Positions 14,625 through 23,639 of a stretch of DNA of 64,000 nt are shown one piece after another (the first letter of the stretch is position 1; every line of letters begins with the position of its first letter). Source of the DNA: DYFT01 sp041695085 (lineage in GTDB: Bacteria; Bacteroidota; Ignavibacteria; UBA10030). The translations under genes were made by a program, and so were the position numbers. A model generated the notes under the pieces. The model searched no databases and was not told the origin of the DNA. It was given only the letters and a program-made list of their open reading frames with translations. The DNA is taken from NCBI GenBank assembly GCA_041695085.1, contig JBGFRO010000020.1, positions 62,001 to 126,000 on the forward strand, written 5' to 3'.

Positions 14625-16175
14625 TCAGTATGGATGAACAGACTTCAACGGCGCATTGTCGAAGACGCGTTTGGGTGCAGCACCCTGTCCGCCAACGCCA
14701 CCGTACGTGTAAATCGGTTGCGCAAGAATCTCCAGCTCTTTACCCGGCACCGGGAAGTGGAGGATGGAACCGGAGACCAAATCGCCCCATCCGCGGCGAT
14801 CAAACCACGGTAAGCCACTTCCTGTCGCGAACGTCTCTATCATCTTCTCGTACTTAAGCCACTTAAATATTTCTTCGTTTGTCATAGCGGCCGTCAAGGG
14901 AGGAAGATTACCACGTGAGACGCGCGTCTTGTTAATGAGGTCGACGATCTGTTGCTTGCTCCCTCCCGTTCGCCAGAGACCTTCGGCAATTGTCAGGTCC
15001 ATCTCCGCTGCTTTGATCGTTGTCATCGCACCTGTGGCTCCCTGCAGGACGTGATAATCGTAACGCGCATGGTAATAGAGAGAATGATGATACGTGCCGC
15101 GGTCATCGCGGAAGGGGGATGGTGTGCGATACTTGAAGTCCGTTCCGTTCGTTGTCCCGCCGCCCGGACCGGTGATGCGCCGGTCATCCGTTTCAATCAC
15201 AAAAACGTTCCGGCTCTGGACAGGCGTATTCAGCCAGTTTCGATAGCGCCCGGACTTGTCGGTCTCGCCGATGGTCTTGTAATCCGCTCGCGTCCACGTT
15301 GGGTGTTGGCCGCGGAATTTGAGACCATCCCACCAGAGATTCCCATCGCCGATAGGACCCCAGTCGGCTTTGACGCCGTTCTGGGCGTCGGAGATCACTT
15401 TCTGCCAGTTCACGGCAGCTCGTTCTGCAGGTGTCCGTGCGACTCCAGCACGATAGCGAGCGAGGTACGAATAGGCAACCTCCTTGAGCTGGGTGTTTGT
15501 CAGGGTGACACCGTTAATCCATGTGTTCGGGATGGTAAAAGTGTTCGCATTACAGATGGCGATGGCTTCTTCGAGCATCTTAATGCCCGCCGCTAACACC
15601 TCGCCGTACGGCTTAAAATCCAGCTGGAGGTTATTGACATTCATCGTTTCATCAACAATGAAAGCCTTGTCGAAAAAGACGGCGAGCCAGCAGTGTGCAA
15701 GGCCTTGCACGAATTTTCCGAAGGCACGAGCCCGCGCCGTTTGATCAACACCCTGATCATCGACAATCTTGATGCCCTTGTTGATCGCGGCGAGGGCGTC
15801 GTTGACGCTCGAGATGGCCCGATACATAAACGCCCACGTGTCACGGTTGACCCCTGCGTAGACATACGATGTGCTGTTGTTCCAAGGAGTCCGAGGTTCC
15901 GAACTCATGTCTTGCATCGCCCAGTTTCCCCAGGAAGAGGTGTGAGCGTCTGCAATTGTGCTGAGCGTTAACGCGGGGAAATCAGCGTCCTTCTGTGTAC
16001 CGGTCCACCAGGTGAGATATGAGCCGGAGATGAGCGATTCGACATCCTTCGCGGATGCAATGGCTCGTTGGGCATCGGGGTTGTTTTTGTTCTCGACGGC
16101 CAGATCCATGCACCCCCAGTGAAGGAGGAGCGCCAGCGCAACAAAGCTCACTGGTAAAAGTTTAAAGCGGTTCAT
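14625..16175 (-). CDS. SusD/RagB family nutrient-binding lipoprotein (second operon)
   Basis: 516 residues from MNRFKLLPVSFVALALLLHWGC, a lipoprotein signal with the anchored cysteine in HWGC. Downstream: DLAVENKNNPDAQRAIAS, DVESLISGSYLTWW, FMYRAISSVNDALAAINKG, FVQGLAHCWLAVFFDKAF and TIAEGLWRTGGSKQQIVDLI. These fit the RagB/SusD fold, in a divergent branch (SusD-like-2 style) without the usual LLLRAEAL wording. GGAGGACAC precedes ATG 16175; an in-frame extension to 16238 lacks a ribosome site. It follows its susC by about 100 bases that contain a GC-rich stem-loop. Confidence 0.87.
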   Translation of the reverse strand: MNRFKLLPVSFVALALLLHWGCMDLAVENKNNPDAQRAIASAKDVESLISGSYLTWWTGTQKDADFPALTLSTIADAHTSSWGNWAMQDMSSEPRTPWNNSTSYVYAGVNRDTWAFMYRAISSVNDALAAINKGIKIVDDQGVDQTARARAFGKFVQGLAHCWLAVFFDKAFIVDETMNVNNLQLDFKPYGEVLAAGIKMLEEAIAICNANTFTIPNTWINGVTLTNTQLKEVAYSYLARYRAGVARTPAERAAVNWQKVISDAQNGVKADWGPIGDGNLWWDGLKFRGQHPTWTRADYKTIGETDKSGRYRNWLNTPVQSRNVFVIETDDRRITGPGGGTTNGTDFKYRTPSPFRDDRGTYHHSLYYHARYDYHVLQGATGAMTTIKAAEMDLTIAEGLWRTGGSKQQIVDLINKTRVSRGNLPPLTAAMTNEEIFKWLKYEKMIETFATGSGLPWFDRRGWGDLVSGSILHFPVPGKELEILAQPIYTYGGVGGQGAAPKRVFDNAPLKSVHPY

Positions 16176-16202
16176 GTGTCCTCCATATATTCTGTTTTGG
16201 TT

Positions 16203-16221
16203 CCCGCCGGAGAGCGGCGGG
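16203..16221 (-). other. intercistronic GC-rich stem-loop between susC and susD
   Basis: CCCGCCG (16203-16209) and CGGCGGG (16215-16221) pair around GAGAG. No T-run follows on the minus strand. It could protect the susC transcript 3' end and adjust the SusC:SusD ratio. Confidence 0.45.
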
Positions 16222-16277
16222 ATTCTCATGCCGACCATGGAGTTAGCTTGAGAGCGCTCACTCCAGTCGGTACGGAA

Positions 16278-19200
16278 TCAAAATTCAATCTCGAGTGTGC
16301 CGGTGAAATTGCGATAGTTCGGATAGTAATATCCGTCGAAGCGGTAGACGGTTGCCTCGTTGCCGCCCGAAGAGTTCCCCACTTCAGGATCGTATCCCTT
16401 GTACTTCGTCCATGTAATGAGGTTCCTTCCGATGAGGCCAACGGTGATGCGGTTGATCCAGCCGCCAAAAATCGGTGCCAGGTCGGCCCGGTCAAACGTG
16501 TAACGGAAGGAAAGCTCACGCAGCTTCAGGTACGTACCATCTTCCACAAAGTGGCTATTGGTAAGGTTGGTGGCGTAGAGCGCGCTGTAGTAGGCGAGAG
16601 GCTTCTTCGTCTCGTCGGTCTTTCCGATCTGATCGTTTTCGCCGGACATCAAATCACGATAGGCCCACTGACGGGTCAGATTGTAGATTTCTCCACCGAT
16701 CTGAGCGTCAAAGAGCAGGAACGCTGTCAACCCTTTGTAGCGGAACGTGGTGTTGAACGCGAGGTTGAAGTCAGGTATGGAGCTTCCAAGCTTGACGAAG
16801 TCGTTCCGGTTCTCATCGAGGTACTGATACGGCAGACCCCAGGGGAAATTGTAGGTACGACCATCGCTCCCCACCATCGTCACCGTGGTGCCCCACAGTT
16901 TTTTCTTGATCCCATCGGTCCACGAGTTGCCCGCTCCGACGGGAACAAGATAACCGTCGTCGTTCACCTGCCAGAGATGCGCGTTATTTTTCAACCACGA
17001 GGGGAGTTCGTCGTGCGACTTCATCCATTTCCGTCCATAGAAGGCCCCTAGCACTTCCCCTTTGCGCATGTAGAAGACGTTTCCTGCCTGTTGGTTTGGA
17101 CCTGTGCGATAGGGAGGAAGGTTGAACTCGGTGATCTCTTGCCGCGTGCGATCGAACAGGAACGTTGCAGAGAGACTCATATCACGAGTTTGGATAATGA
17201 AGGCCTTCAGACTTGCTTCGATCGTATTGGACTCAAGTGTTCCCGCGTTCTTCCATTGGCTGGCGAAACCAAACACGCCCGGCAGAGGAACATCAAGAAT
17301 CTGATCCTTCGTTACCGTCTTGGCATACGTTGCCTCAAGGAGGATCCGATCCATGATCCCAACTTCGATTCCCATCTCCTGTTCCGTAGAGAACTCGGGA
17401 CGAAGGTCCTTGTTGCCGAGCCGCCCTTTGGAGATGGTACCGGCCGCGACACTGTAGGTCTCATATTGTGCCGTGAAGGCGGGGCGGCTGCCGGCTGTCC
17501 CAATGGAGTAACGGAGCTTCAGCTCGTTGATATCGGGAATCGGCCACCATGGTTCCTCCGCGATGCGATAGGCCGCGCTGGCCCGGTAATAGGTGTGCCA
17601 TCGCTGGTTGGGACCGAAGAGGGAGCTGCCGTCGCGTCGGACAAGAAAGTCGGCAATATACTTTCCTTGATAATCGAGGCCGGTGATGAAATAGTAGCCT
17701 TCGGCTTTCACCTCCTCGAGACTTGATTCGACGTTCTTTGATTCGGTGGTAACGGTAAGGGAGGGGACCTCTATCACGGCAAAGTTGTTGCCTTGGGCTC
17801 GCTCAAAGCGGTCTTCCGATTGTTCGAATGCGTAACGCAGCTTCGACCTCGTTGACAGATCTCCAAAGTCATAGTTGATCGACGCCGTCAGACTACCGTT
17901 GAGTGCTTCAATGCCGCGATTGTCTTTTGTAAGATGGCCTACGTTAAGGGTCGATGCGTTGACCGTCTTATACCCCTTTGGATAGTAGTTGGAGTAATTC
18001 TGATCGAGCCGGTCATAGCTCAAAATGCCTTCGACGTCAAACCACTTGAGCGGAGCATAGCGAGCAGTGAGATTCCCGAGCGTTCGCTTGCGCGTGGTAA
18101 TGGCCTCGCGGAACGCTTGCGAGTAGAGGGGATTGGCCTCCAAGGACTGCCCCGGATCGGGCCAGATGATGTACGGCTGACCGTCTTCATTCGGGGTACG
18201 CAAATCAACATCGGGAGGCATGAACGTCAGCTCGAAGAAGCCGCTGTTGTTGTCATCCCGCCGCGAGTTGCTGTGCGAGGCGCTCAGCGATATGTCGACC
18301 GCATCCAAGAACTTATGATCGACGTTCAACCGTACGGTTTGGTTCTTGAAACCGTCGTTGTTCTCGATGACTCCTGCGTCACGCCGATTGGCGAAAGCGA
18401 CGAGGAAGTTCGTATTCCGGCTCTTGTGTGCAACTGTGACCGAGTTGGTGTAGTAATAGCCGGGATCGAAGAATTCATCGATCTGATCATAAATCTTCCC
18501 GACATACGGCTTGTCTTTGAACGACGTGAAGGCGCTGCCAACAGGCGTTCCCGCCGAGCTGATGCGATACAACGTATCGGGAACGCGCGCAGAACGAGCG
18601 ACCGGTCGACCCAGATAGTTCACCCACGGACTATCAACCCGCGAGGGATTGTATTTGAAGTGATGCGCTTTCGATAGTGGAATTTTTTTCGCGAGCTGGT
18701 TGCGACCGAACTCGTTTCGGAGCGTCACACGCGTTTCTCCGTCGGGCAGGTACGCACCGCGATTGGTCGTAATCTGCACAACGCCGGCGGCTGCACGTGA
18801 GCCATAGATCGAAGAAGCGGCTGCACCCTTCACAACTTCAATGCTTTCAATATTGAGTGCATCGAGATCGACACTCGACGCGCCGAGGATGACACCGTCA
18901 ACGATGTACATCGGTCCGCCACTGCGTCCCGTGGTGTTGATGCTCGTCGCACCGCGCATCTGCACCGCCGGAGCGGTGCCCGGTTGACCACTCCCCTGCA
19001 CGATCTTCACGCCAGCGATCTTTCCTCGAATGGCGCTCTCCGGCGTATTGGCCGGCACGTGTTGGAGATCAGTTGTGGTGAGGCGATCGACACTGAACGG
19101 AAGCTTCTCCTTAAACGTGCCTCCGATTGTTCCGGTGACCACCACCTCTTCGAGGCCGAGGATGTCCTCTTGCAGCTCGACGTTCACCGTGATGACGCCG

Positions 19201-19532
19201 GGGTTGAGTGTGATCTTTTGAGTTTTTTGCTTATAACCGACGAACTTCACGACCAACGTCACTTCCTGACCCCGAACGTTGGCGGGGGGTACGAGAAACG
19301 TATAATTGCCGTCCCGGTCGGATGCGGAGCCGACGTTCAATTCGCGGATAAAGACGTTGGCGCCGGGAAGCGCTTCACCCGTGCGTGCATCGGTTACCTT
19401 TCCTTGAACAGCCGCGCTTTGTTGAGCGTGAAGTGGTGATGAGAAGAGAGCGAGCGCCGTTGCGAAGAAGACGAGGGAACAAACAACAGCAACGACGGCC
19501 CTCGCGTGAAACCAAGGTAGCGATTGAGTCAT
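16278..19532 (-). CDS. SusC/RagA family TonB-linked outer-membrane transporter (second operon)
   Basis: 1084 residues. A signal peptide ends at PLHAQ; then a carboxypeptidase-regulatory-like domain (VQGKVTDARTGEALPGANVF), linker LGLEEVVVTG, plug (PESAIRGKIAGVKIV, VQMRGATSINTTG, MYIVDGVILG, IESIEVVKGAAASSIYGSRA, AGVVQITTNRG) and a barrel ending FTGTLEIEF with the terminal phenylalanine. It is paired with the SusD-like gene downstream. The plug-to-barrel part contains an insertion-rich region with the YNPSRVDSPWVNYLG block, typical of this subgroup. AGGAGGAG lies 5 bases before the ATG. A promoter about 300 bases upstream leaves a structured leader. Substrate unknown. Confidence 0.93.
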   Translation of the reverse strand: MTQSLPWFHARAVVAVVCSLVFFATALALFSSPLHAQQSAAVQGKVTDARTGEALPGANVFIRELNVGSASDRDGNYTFLVPPANVRGQEVTLVVKFVGYKQKTQKITLNPGVITVNVELQEDILGLEEVVVTGTIGGTFKEKLPFSVDRLTTTDLQHVPANTPESAIRGKIAGVKIVQGSGQPGTAPAVQMRGATSINTTGRSGGPMYIVDGVILGASSVDLDALNIESIEVVKGAAASSIYGSRAAAGVVQITTNRGAYLPDGETRVTLRNEFGRNQLAKKIPLSKAHHFKYNPSRVDSPWVNYLGRPVARSARVPDTLYRISSAGTPVGSAFTSFKDKPYVGKIYDQIDEFFDPGYYYTNSVTVAHKSRNTNFLVAFANRRDAGVIENNDGFKNQTVRLNVDHKFLDAVDISLSASHSNSRRDDNNSGFFELTFMPPDVDLRTPNEDGQPYIIWPDPGQSLEANPLYSQAFREAITTRKRTLGNLTARYAPLKWFDVEGILSYDRLDQNYSNYYPKGYKTVNASTLNVGHLTKDNRGIEALNGSLTASINYDFGDLSTRSKLRYAFEQSEDRFERAQGNNFAVIEVPSLTVTTESKNVESSLEEVKAEGYYFITGLDYQGKYIADFLVRRDGSSLFGPNQRWHTYYRASAAYRIAEEPWWPIPDINELKLRYSIGTAGSRPAFTAQYETYSVAAGTISKGRLGNKDLRPEFSTEQEMGIEVGIMDRILLEATYAKTVTKDQILDVPLPGVFGFASQWKNAGTLESNTIEASLKAFIIQTRDMSLSATFLFDRTRQEITEFNLPPYRTGPNQQAGNVFYMRKGEVLGAFYGRKWMKSHDELPSWLKNNAHLWQVNDDGYLVPVGAGNSWTDGIKKKLWGTTVTMVGSDGRTYNFPWGLPYQYLDENRNDFVKLGSSIPDFNLAFNTTFRYKGLTAFLLFDAQIGGEIYNLTRQWAYRDLMSGENDQIGKTDETKKPLAYYSALYATNLTNSHFVEDGTYLKLRELSFRYTFDRADLAPIFGGWINRITVGLIGRNLITWTKYKGYDPEVGNSSGGNEATVYRFDGYYYPNYRNFTGTLEIEF

Positions 19533-19830
19533 ATCTCCTCCTTCTTGATGGGCTTGATGGGCGTCCCTTCACGCGAAGAAACATCTTCGGTGGTCTCGCG
19601 TGAAGAGGCTTTTATGACGTAATCGTTGTGAGGTTGTAGAGAATAGATTCAAGAATTGAAGCTCTGAGTCAGGTCACACCGATGGGAGGGGGACGGGAGA
19701 TCCCCCTTACTATGTGAAATCGCTGAGGTTGCTGCATGCAACCCGTTGCGTGTCGTGGATGTCGAAGTACCATCGTCGAACCCCGAAACGAGGTGGGGCG
19801 GAATTGGTTGCCGTAGACGAAGATGGCCTA
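19533..19830 (-). other. structured 5' leader of the second susC gene
   Basis: Between the likely promoter and the susC ATG there is no gene. On either strand several hairpins are visible: CTTCACGCGA (19567-19576) with TCGCGTGAAG (19596-19605), a GGGGGA/TCCCCC pair near 19688-19706 and a GGTTGC/GCAACC pair near 19728-19744. No known riboswitch consensus was recognised. The rest of the gap, 19860-19906, holds nothing visible. Confidence 0.5.
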
Positions 19831-19859
19831 TTATTAAAGAATTTCAAGGGAATTGTCAA
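19831..19859 (-). promoter_or_regulatory. likely promoter of the second SusCD operon
   Basis: On the minus strand TTGACA (19854-19859), a 17-base spacer and TAATAA (19831-19836), close to a textbook sigma-70 promoter and with the same TTG-to-TA distance as the other promoters in this window. It lies about 300 bases upstream of the susC ATG. Confidence 0.65.
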
Positions 19860-19906
19860 GAGCTTTCTCACTTCTCAGAATCGGTGAAGTATGTTCGCTG
19901 AAAGTT

Positions 19907-22219
19907 TCATTCAAGGTGGCCTTTTTGAGAAACCTGTAGCTGGATTCGGTGGCGACTTTCCCAGCGTCCCCTTTGTAGGACGTTGCTCATTTCCTTCTCG
20001 GCCGAGACCGGCAGAGGCAGTTGTGTGAAAACAGCCTGAATATCCTCTTCAATCATTTCCCCCTCGCGAAAGACGAATGTCAACGGCACGTGTAGGACGT
20101 TATCTGGAAACGAATACCAACGCACGGAAACGGCACGTTCACCGAAAGTGATTGCATACGGTGAAAACGCGTTCAGCAGTGTCCCCTTTGGAAAAAAGAA
20201 GCTTACGTTCAACGTGTACGGACGGTCGGACATTTGCATGGTGAGACGAAGATGCACGCGTTGCAGCGTATCCATCTTGACCGACTCCACCTCTCTCGTT
20301 GCGTGAACCATCGGTTTGATGTGGTAAGGAAGGTCTGTAAATGATGCAGAAAGAATCTTATCATGAATCAGCGTATCTCGGTCCAAGAATCGAAGTCGCA
20401 AGCCGTGAAGATACTCCGCGCTTTTGACTGTCATGTCGACCTTTCCACTCTCCTGATCGACGATCTGTTCAATCAATATCTTCTGCTTCCATTCATTTGA
20501 GTAGGAGGGTTTGGTCGAGAGATACATCGCTGTTGCGAAAAAGGCTATCAGCGCAATCACAAGGCCGGCCGGCCGTCTGAATCGACGAAGCCAAAACAGG
20601 TCGCGCTTGGTATCGAACCAAATGGCCGCGAATCCCAATAAGAAGGGAAAAGACCAAAGCGAGAAGAAAAGAACGTAGATGATATGAAGAATAACCCCTC
20701 CCACCATGCCGATCTCCGGCGAACCTCTGACAACACGCGCAAGAAACTCAAATCCCTCATTGAAGATCAACCGGTACATAAAGTGAGGTGACGCCAGCCA
20801 GAAGAGGAGTTTGAGCATCGGATGATGTACGAGCATTGCAAGGGAAAGCAAGAAGAGAGCGGAAGCCGGATAGATGGCAAGCTTGACGGAAAGGAACGCG
20901 AAGGCAAGGAGAAGGGGCAGAAGCACGAGAACAGCCCGAAGGAAATATCCGTACGGATCCTTGCGCAAGTGCATGCGGCGGGAGAGGTTGAGTCCAATCC
21001 AGATCCCAATCGCACCGGCAGATGCGGCAAGCAGGAAATAGCCGTCGAGTGATGCATACCACGGGAAGCGATCGCCCTTCAACCATCCCACCACATTTTC
21101 GGAAAGCCATACGCTTGTTTGAATCAGGAGAAGCAAGAGAAACAGCTTCAGTCCGGGGACGGAGGGACGTTGATTCTCCGCATACACGACTCGTCGGTGT
21201 CGCGTGCTCATCAGCGCATACGCTGCTACGCTCAATGAAAGAACGATGAAAGATGTCAAGAGCCACAGGGGGAGAAAGAACAAAAGCGAGCCGATTTGAA
21301 GCAGGTAGTACTGCTCCGTCTTTTCGGGAGGAACACCTGCGTCGAAACGCTTCACAAGTGCGGCAACCAAATCGCCAGACCTCTTCAATCCTTCCGTTTT
21401 GAAATTCTCAAACGTATCTTGTGGCGTATGAATTGGATCGCGGAAATCCGAGGTGAAGTCGATGGCAGGGATGCCCCGTTCGAGGAACGGTTGGTGGTCG
21501 GAACCGATTCCTCCGCCGGGGAGGGTATTCATCAGTGTGAAAAAATGGGTCGGAAAATAGAGTCCGCTGTGTCCGAGTCGAGCAAGCTCTTCATACGCGG
21601 CGCGCACCAGCCAGGCGGGTACGCTTTCCTTTCCGGCGTCGAGGGTCGGAACAAGCCATTCCGTTCCGTTGGCCATGTCGACCTGCAACATGAGGACGAC
21701 GCGCTCGATCTCCGGAAATCGTTCCACGAAATAGCGCGAGCCAAGCAAACCTTGTTCTTCGCCTCCGAAGAGGGCGAAGACCAGCGTGGATTGAAGTTGT
21801 TGGTGTGCGAGGACGCGGGCAAGTTCCAGCAGAACAGCGCAGCCGGAGGCGTCGTCGTTGGCTCCCGCAACCTCCGGTCCTTCGGAGTCGATGTGCGCGC
21901 CCAGCACGATGATTCTCTCGCTCGATCCCTCAAGGACTCCCACGGCTATGCCGCTTTCCGTGTTGATGCGGCCGCCAGAGAGTTGGCCGGGGACGTCACG
22001 CATCGGCATGATGTATGCCTCGTTGAGACCGAATTCGCGGAATTTGCCGACCGCGAATTGCAGAGCGCGGCGTTCATTCGGAGATCCCATCGGTCTCGGT
22101 CCGATCTCAACGGAAAGCGTACGGAGATAAGTTGTTGCGCTATCGAGTGAGAAAGGAAGTTGAGCGAGAAGGAGCGAAGGAAAGGCGAGAAGAAAAAGCG
22201 TGGTGCGTAACTTCATCAT
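19907..22219 (-). CDS. M28 family zinc peptidase with multi-spanning C-terminal membrane domain
   Basis: 770 residues from MMKLRTTLFLLAF, a signal segment ending near LLLAQ. The peptidase domain shows the metal ligands and catalytic acids of M28: H109 in VLGAHIDSEG, D122 in GANDDASG, the EE pair in FGGEEQGLLGS, D in LQVDMANG and H in GGIGSDHQPF. The second half has about eight hydrophobic spans (for example LLFFLPLWLLTSFIVLSLSV and ILHIIYVLFFSLWSFPFLLG), then a soluble tail. This architecture resembles ERMP1/Fxna-type membrane aminopeptidases. The protease probably faces the periplasm. ATG 22219 is chosen because the signal peptide begins there; 22228 is an alternative. The further in-frame extension to 22372 crosses an inverted repeat. 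Confidence 0.85.
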   Translation of the reverse strand: MMKLRTTLFLLAFPSLLLAQLPFSLDSATTYLRTLSVEIGPRPMGSPNERRALQFAVGKFREFGLNEAYIMPMRDVPGQLSGGRINTESGIAVGVLEGSSERIIVLGAHIDSEGPEVAGANDDASGCAVLLELARVLAHQQLQSTLVFALFGGEEQGLLGSRYFVERFPEIERVVLMLQVDMANGTEWLVPTLDAGKESVPAWLVRAAYEELARLGHSGLYFPTHFFTLMNTLPGGGIGSDHQPFLERGIPAIDFTSDFRDPIHTPQDTFENFKTEGLKRSGDLVAALVKRFDAGVPPEKTEQYYLLQIGSLLFFLPLWLLTSFIVLSLSVAAYALMSTRHRRVVYAENQRPSVPGLKLFLLLLLIQTSVWLSENVVGWLKGDRFPWYASLDGYFLLAASAGAIGIWIGLNLSRRMHLRKDPYGYFLRAVLVLLPLLLAFAFLSVKLAIYPASALFLLSLAMLVHHPMLKLLFWLASPHFMYRLIFNEGFEFLARVVRGSPEIGMVGGVILHIIYVLFFSLWSFPFLLGFAAIWFDTKRDLFWLRRFRRPAGLVIALIAFFATAMYLSTKPSYSNEWKQKILIEQIVDQESGKVDMTVKSAEYLHGLRLRFLDRDTLIHDKILSASFTDLPYHIKPMVHATREVESVKMDTLQRVHLRLTMQMSDRPYTLNVSFFFPKGTLLNAFSPYAITFGERAVSVRWYSFPDNVLHVPLTFVFREGEMIEEDIQAVFTQLPLPVSAEKEMSNVLQRGRWESRHRIQLQVSQKGHLE

Positions 22220-22276
22220 CGTTGACATTCTCTGTGAGAGAATAGTTCGGCGACGTGACCGCTCAGTGAAAGGATC

Positions 22277-22389
22277 AACCACAGATTCACGGATTAACAT
22301 TGCAAATGCCGATAATCGTGTGGGTTTCTTCCCTCTAGGGAAATTCCTTTTTATCCAAATCTTCTTATCCAATCTGTGAATCTGTGGTT
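22277..22389. repeat. inverted repeat with 19-base ends
   Basis: The ends 22277-22295 (AACCACAGATTCACGGATT) and 22371-22389 are complementary at 18 of 19 positions, and a TTCCCT/AGGGAA palindrome lies in the middle (22329-22342). It occupies the gap between the M28 peptidase and the alpha/beta hydrolase genes. No coding capacity with known motifs, so it looks like a small non-autonomous repeat. Confidence 0.6.
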
Positions 22390-22442
22390 AAACACTTAAC
22401 TTGGTCTTGCGTTTACTCGCTGAGTAATTACTCGGCGACTTC

Positions 22443-23351
22443 TCATTGCAAGTACTTCTCAAAGAATGCAACGATGCGCTGTTCGTATTCACTTCCCCCC
22501 ACATTCAGCAAATCGGTATGATCCGCTTCCGGTACGAGCAAGAGCTCCTTCGGTTCATTGGCTCGCTCGTAGAGAGCCTTCGAGTAGTCGGTTCTGATCC
22601 GGGAATCGTCCGTGCCATGGATAAAGAGGATAGGCTTGTGGACGTGCTGAACCGCTTCGAGCGGCGATACCTCTCGCGCTTTGAAGTTGGCGATCTTTTG
22701 AGAACGGCTCATCGCCACATTCCGAAGAAAGTGCCATGGCAGCTTGATGATTCTCTTCTGATAGTCCACCATAATTGTGCGGAGATTGGTAAAGCTCGCC
22801 TCCGCCACGATTGCGTCGATGCGGGAATCGATGGCCGCGGCCTGTAACGCCACGGCAGCCCCCATCGATGTGCCGAACACGCCGATCTTTCCGATGACGG
22901 TATCGGTGCGACAGCTGAGATAATCGATCACCGTCGAAAGATCATGCTTCTCGTAAAACCCGTACGTGCAGTAGGCCCCCTCGCTTAACCCGTGCCGGCG
23001 TGAGTCATACAGAAAAACGTTGAATCCCTTCTCGAAAAACAACTTTGCGTACGGCACCCCACCGATCTTGCAGTCGCCGACACCGTGCAGATAGATGATC
23101 GTGCCTCGTGCTGTTTTGGGCTGCTTCACGAACCAGCAATCGAGTTTCAGGCCGTCTTTGGTTGTGACTTTGATGTTCTCCTGCGGCAGGCCCGCATCTC
23201 GCGGCTCCAGGAGGTGAGTGAAGGTGCTGTACCACTCGCGTGTGCGCAGATTTGGTTGAAGCAGGATCAGCGGTCCGACGACCAGCACGATGGCCGCTGC
23301 GGTGACGAGGAACAGTACTACAAGCAGAAGAATAGCGAGGAGAATGGACAT
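22443..23351 (-). CDS. alpha/beta hydrolase, membrane-anchored
   Basis: 302 residues from MSILLAILLLVVLFLVTAAA, an N-terminal transmembrane anchor. The hydrolase core has the oxyanion region IIYLHGVGDCK, the nucleophile motif GTSMGAAVAL (serine in GxSxG), the acid in ILFIHGTDDSRI and the histidine in VPEADHTDLL. This places it with the YqkD/BAAT-like or S9-like serine hydrolases seen next to membranes; the substrate is not deducible. The frame continues upstream to 23768, but that part overlaps the divergent glycosyltransferase and its promoter, and its own promoter lies at 23468-23498, so the ATG at 23351 is used. Confidence 0.82.
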   Translation of the reverse strand: MSILLAILLLVVLFLVTAAAIVLVVGPLILLQPNLRTREWYSTFTHLLEPRDAGLPQENIKVTTKDGLKLDCWFVKQPKTARGTIIYLHGVGDCKIGGVPYAKLFFEKGFNVFLYDSRRHGLSEGAYCTYGFYEKHDLSTVIDYLSCRTDTVIGKIGVFGTSMGAAVALQAAAIDSRIDAIVAEASFTNLRTIMVDYQKRIIKLPWHFLRNVAMSRSQKIANFKAREVSPLEAVQHVHKPILFIHGTDDSRIRTDYSKALYERANEPKELLLVPEADHTDLLNVGGSEYEQRIVAFFEKYLQ

Positions 23352-23467
23352 GGATTGAGGCCTACACCGTTCCTTCGCTTGATGAAGCGTGGGTTGATCT
23401 GAGCGTTGGCGCGCGAGAGATACGGGATGGCGTGCGCAAACGATCGTGTGAGGAATGCAGTCCGGAG

Positions 23468-23498
23468 CCAATATAAAGAGGGGCTTCGAGGGAAGCAA
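23468..23498 (-). promoter_or_regulatory. promoter of the alpha/beta hydrolase gene
   Basis: Minus strand TTG (23496-23498), 20 bases, TATATTGG (23468-23475). The transcript would start about 110 bases before ATG 23351, which rules out the longer reading frame as the start. Confidence 0.6.
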
Positions 23499-23547
23499 GG
23501 TCGAATGCCTTGCGACGTTCGATGATCGTCCAGTCAGAGACTGCGTT

Positions 23548-23577
23548 TTGATGTCTGCCAAATTCGGAGTACTTTCG
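23548..23577 (+). promoter_or_regulatory. promoter of the glycosyltransferase gene
   Basis: TTG (23548-23550), 19 bases, TACTTTCG (23570-23577). It overlaps a possible GTG start at 23577, which therefore cannot be used from this promoter. Confidence 0.5.
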
Positions 23578-23639
23578 TGGCACGCTCTCATGCAAAAGTC
23601 GTTATTCGAGCGGCGCATCTTGTTGAGGAGAAAACAGAA

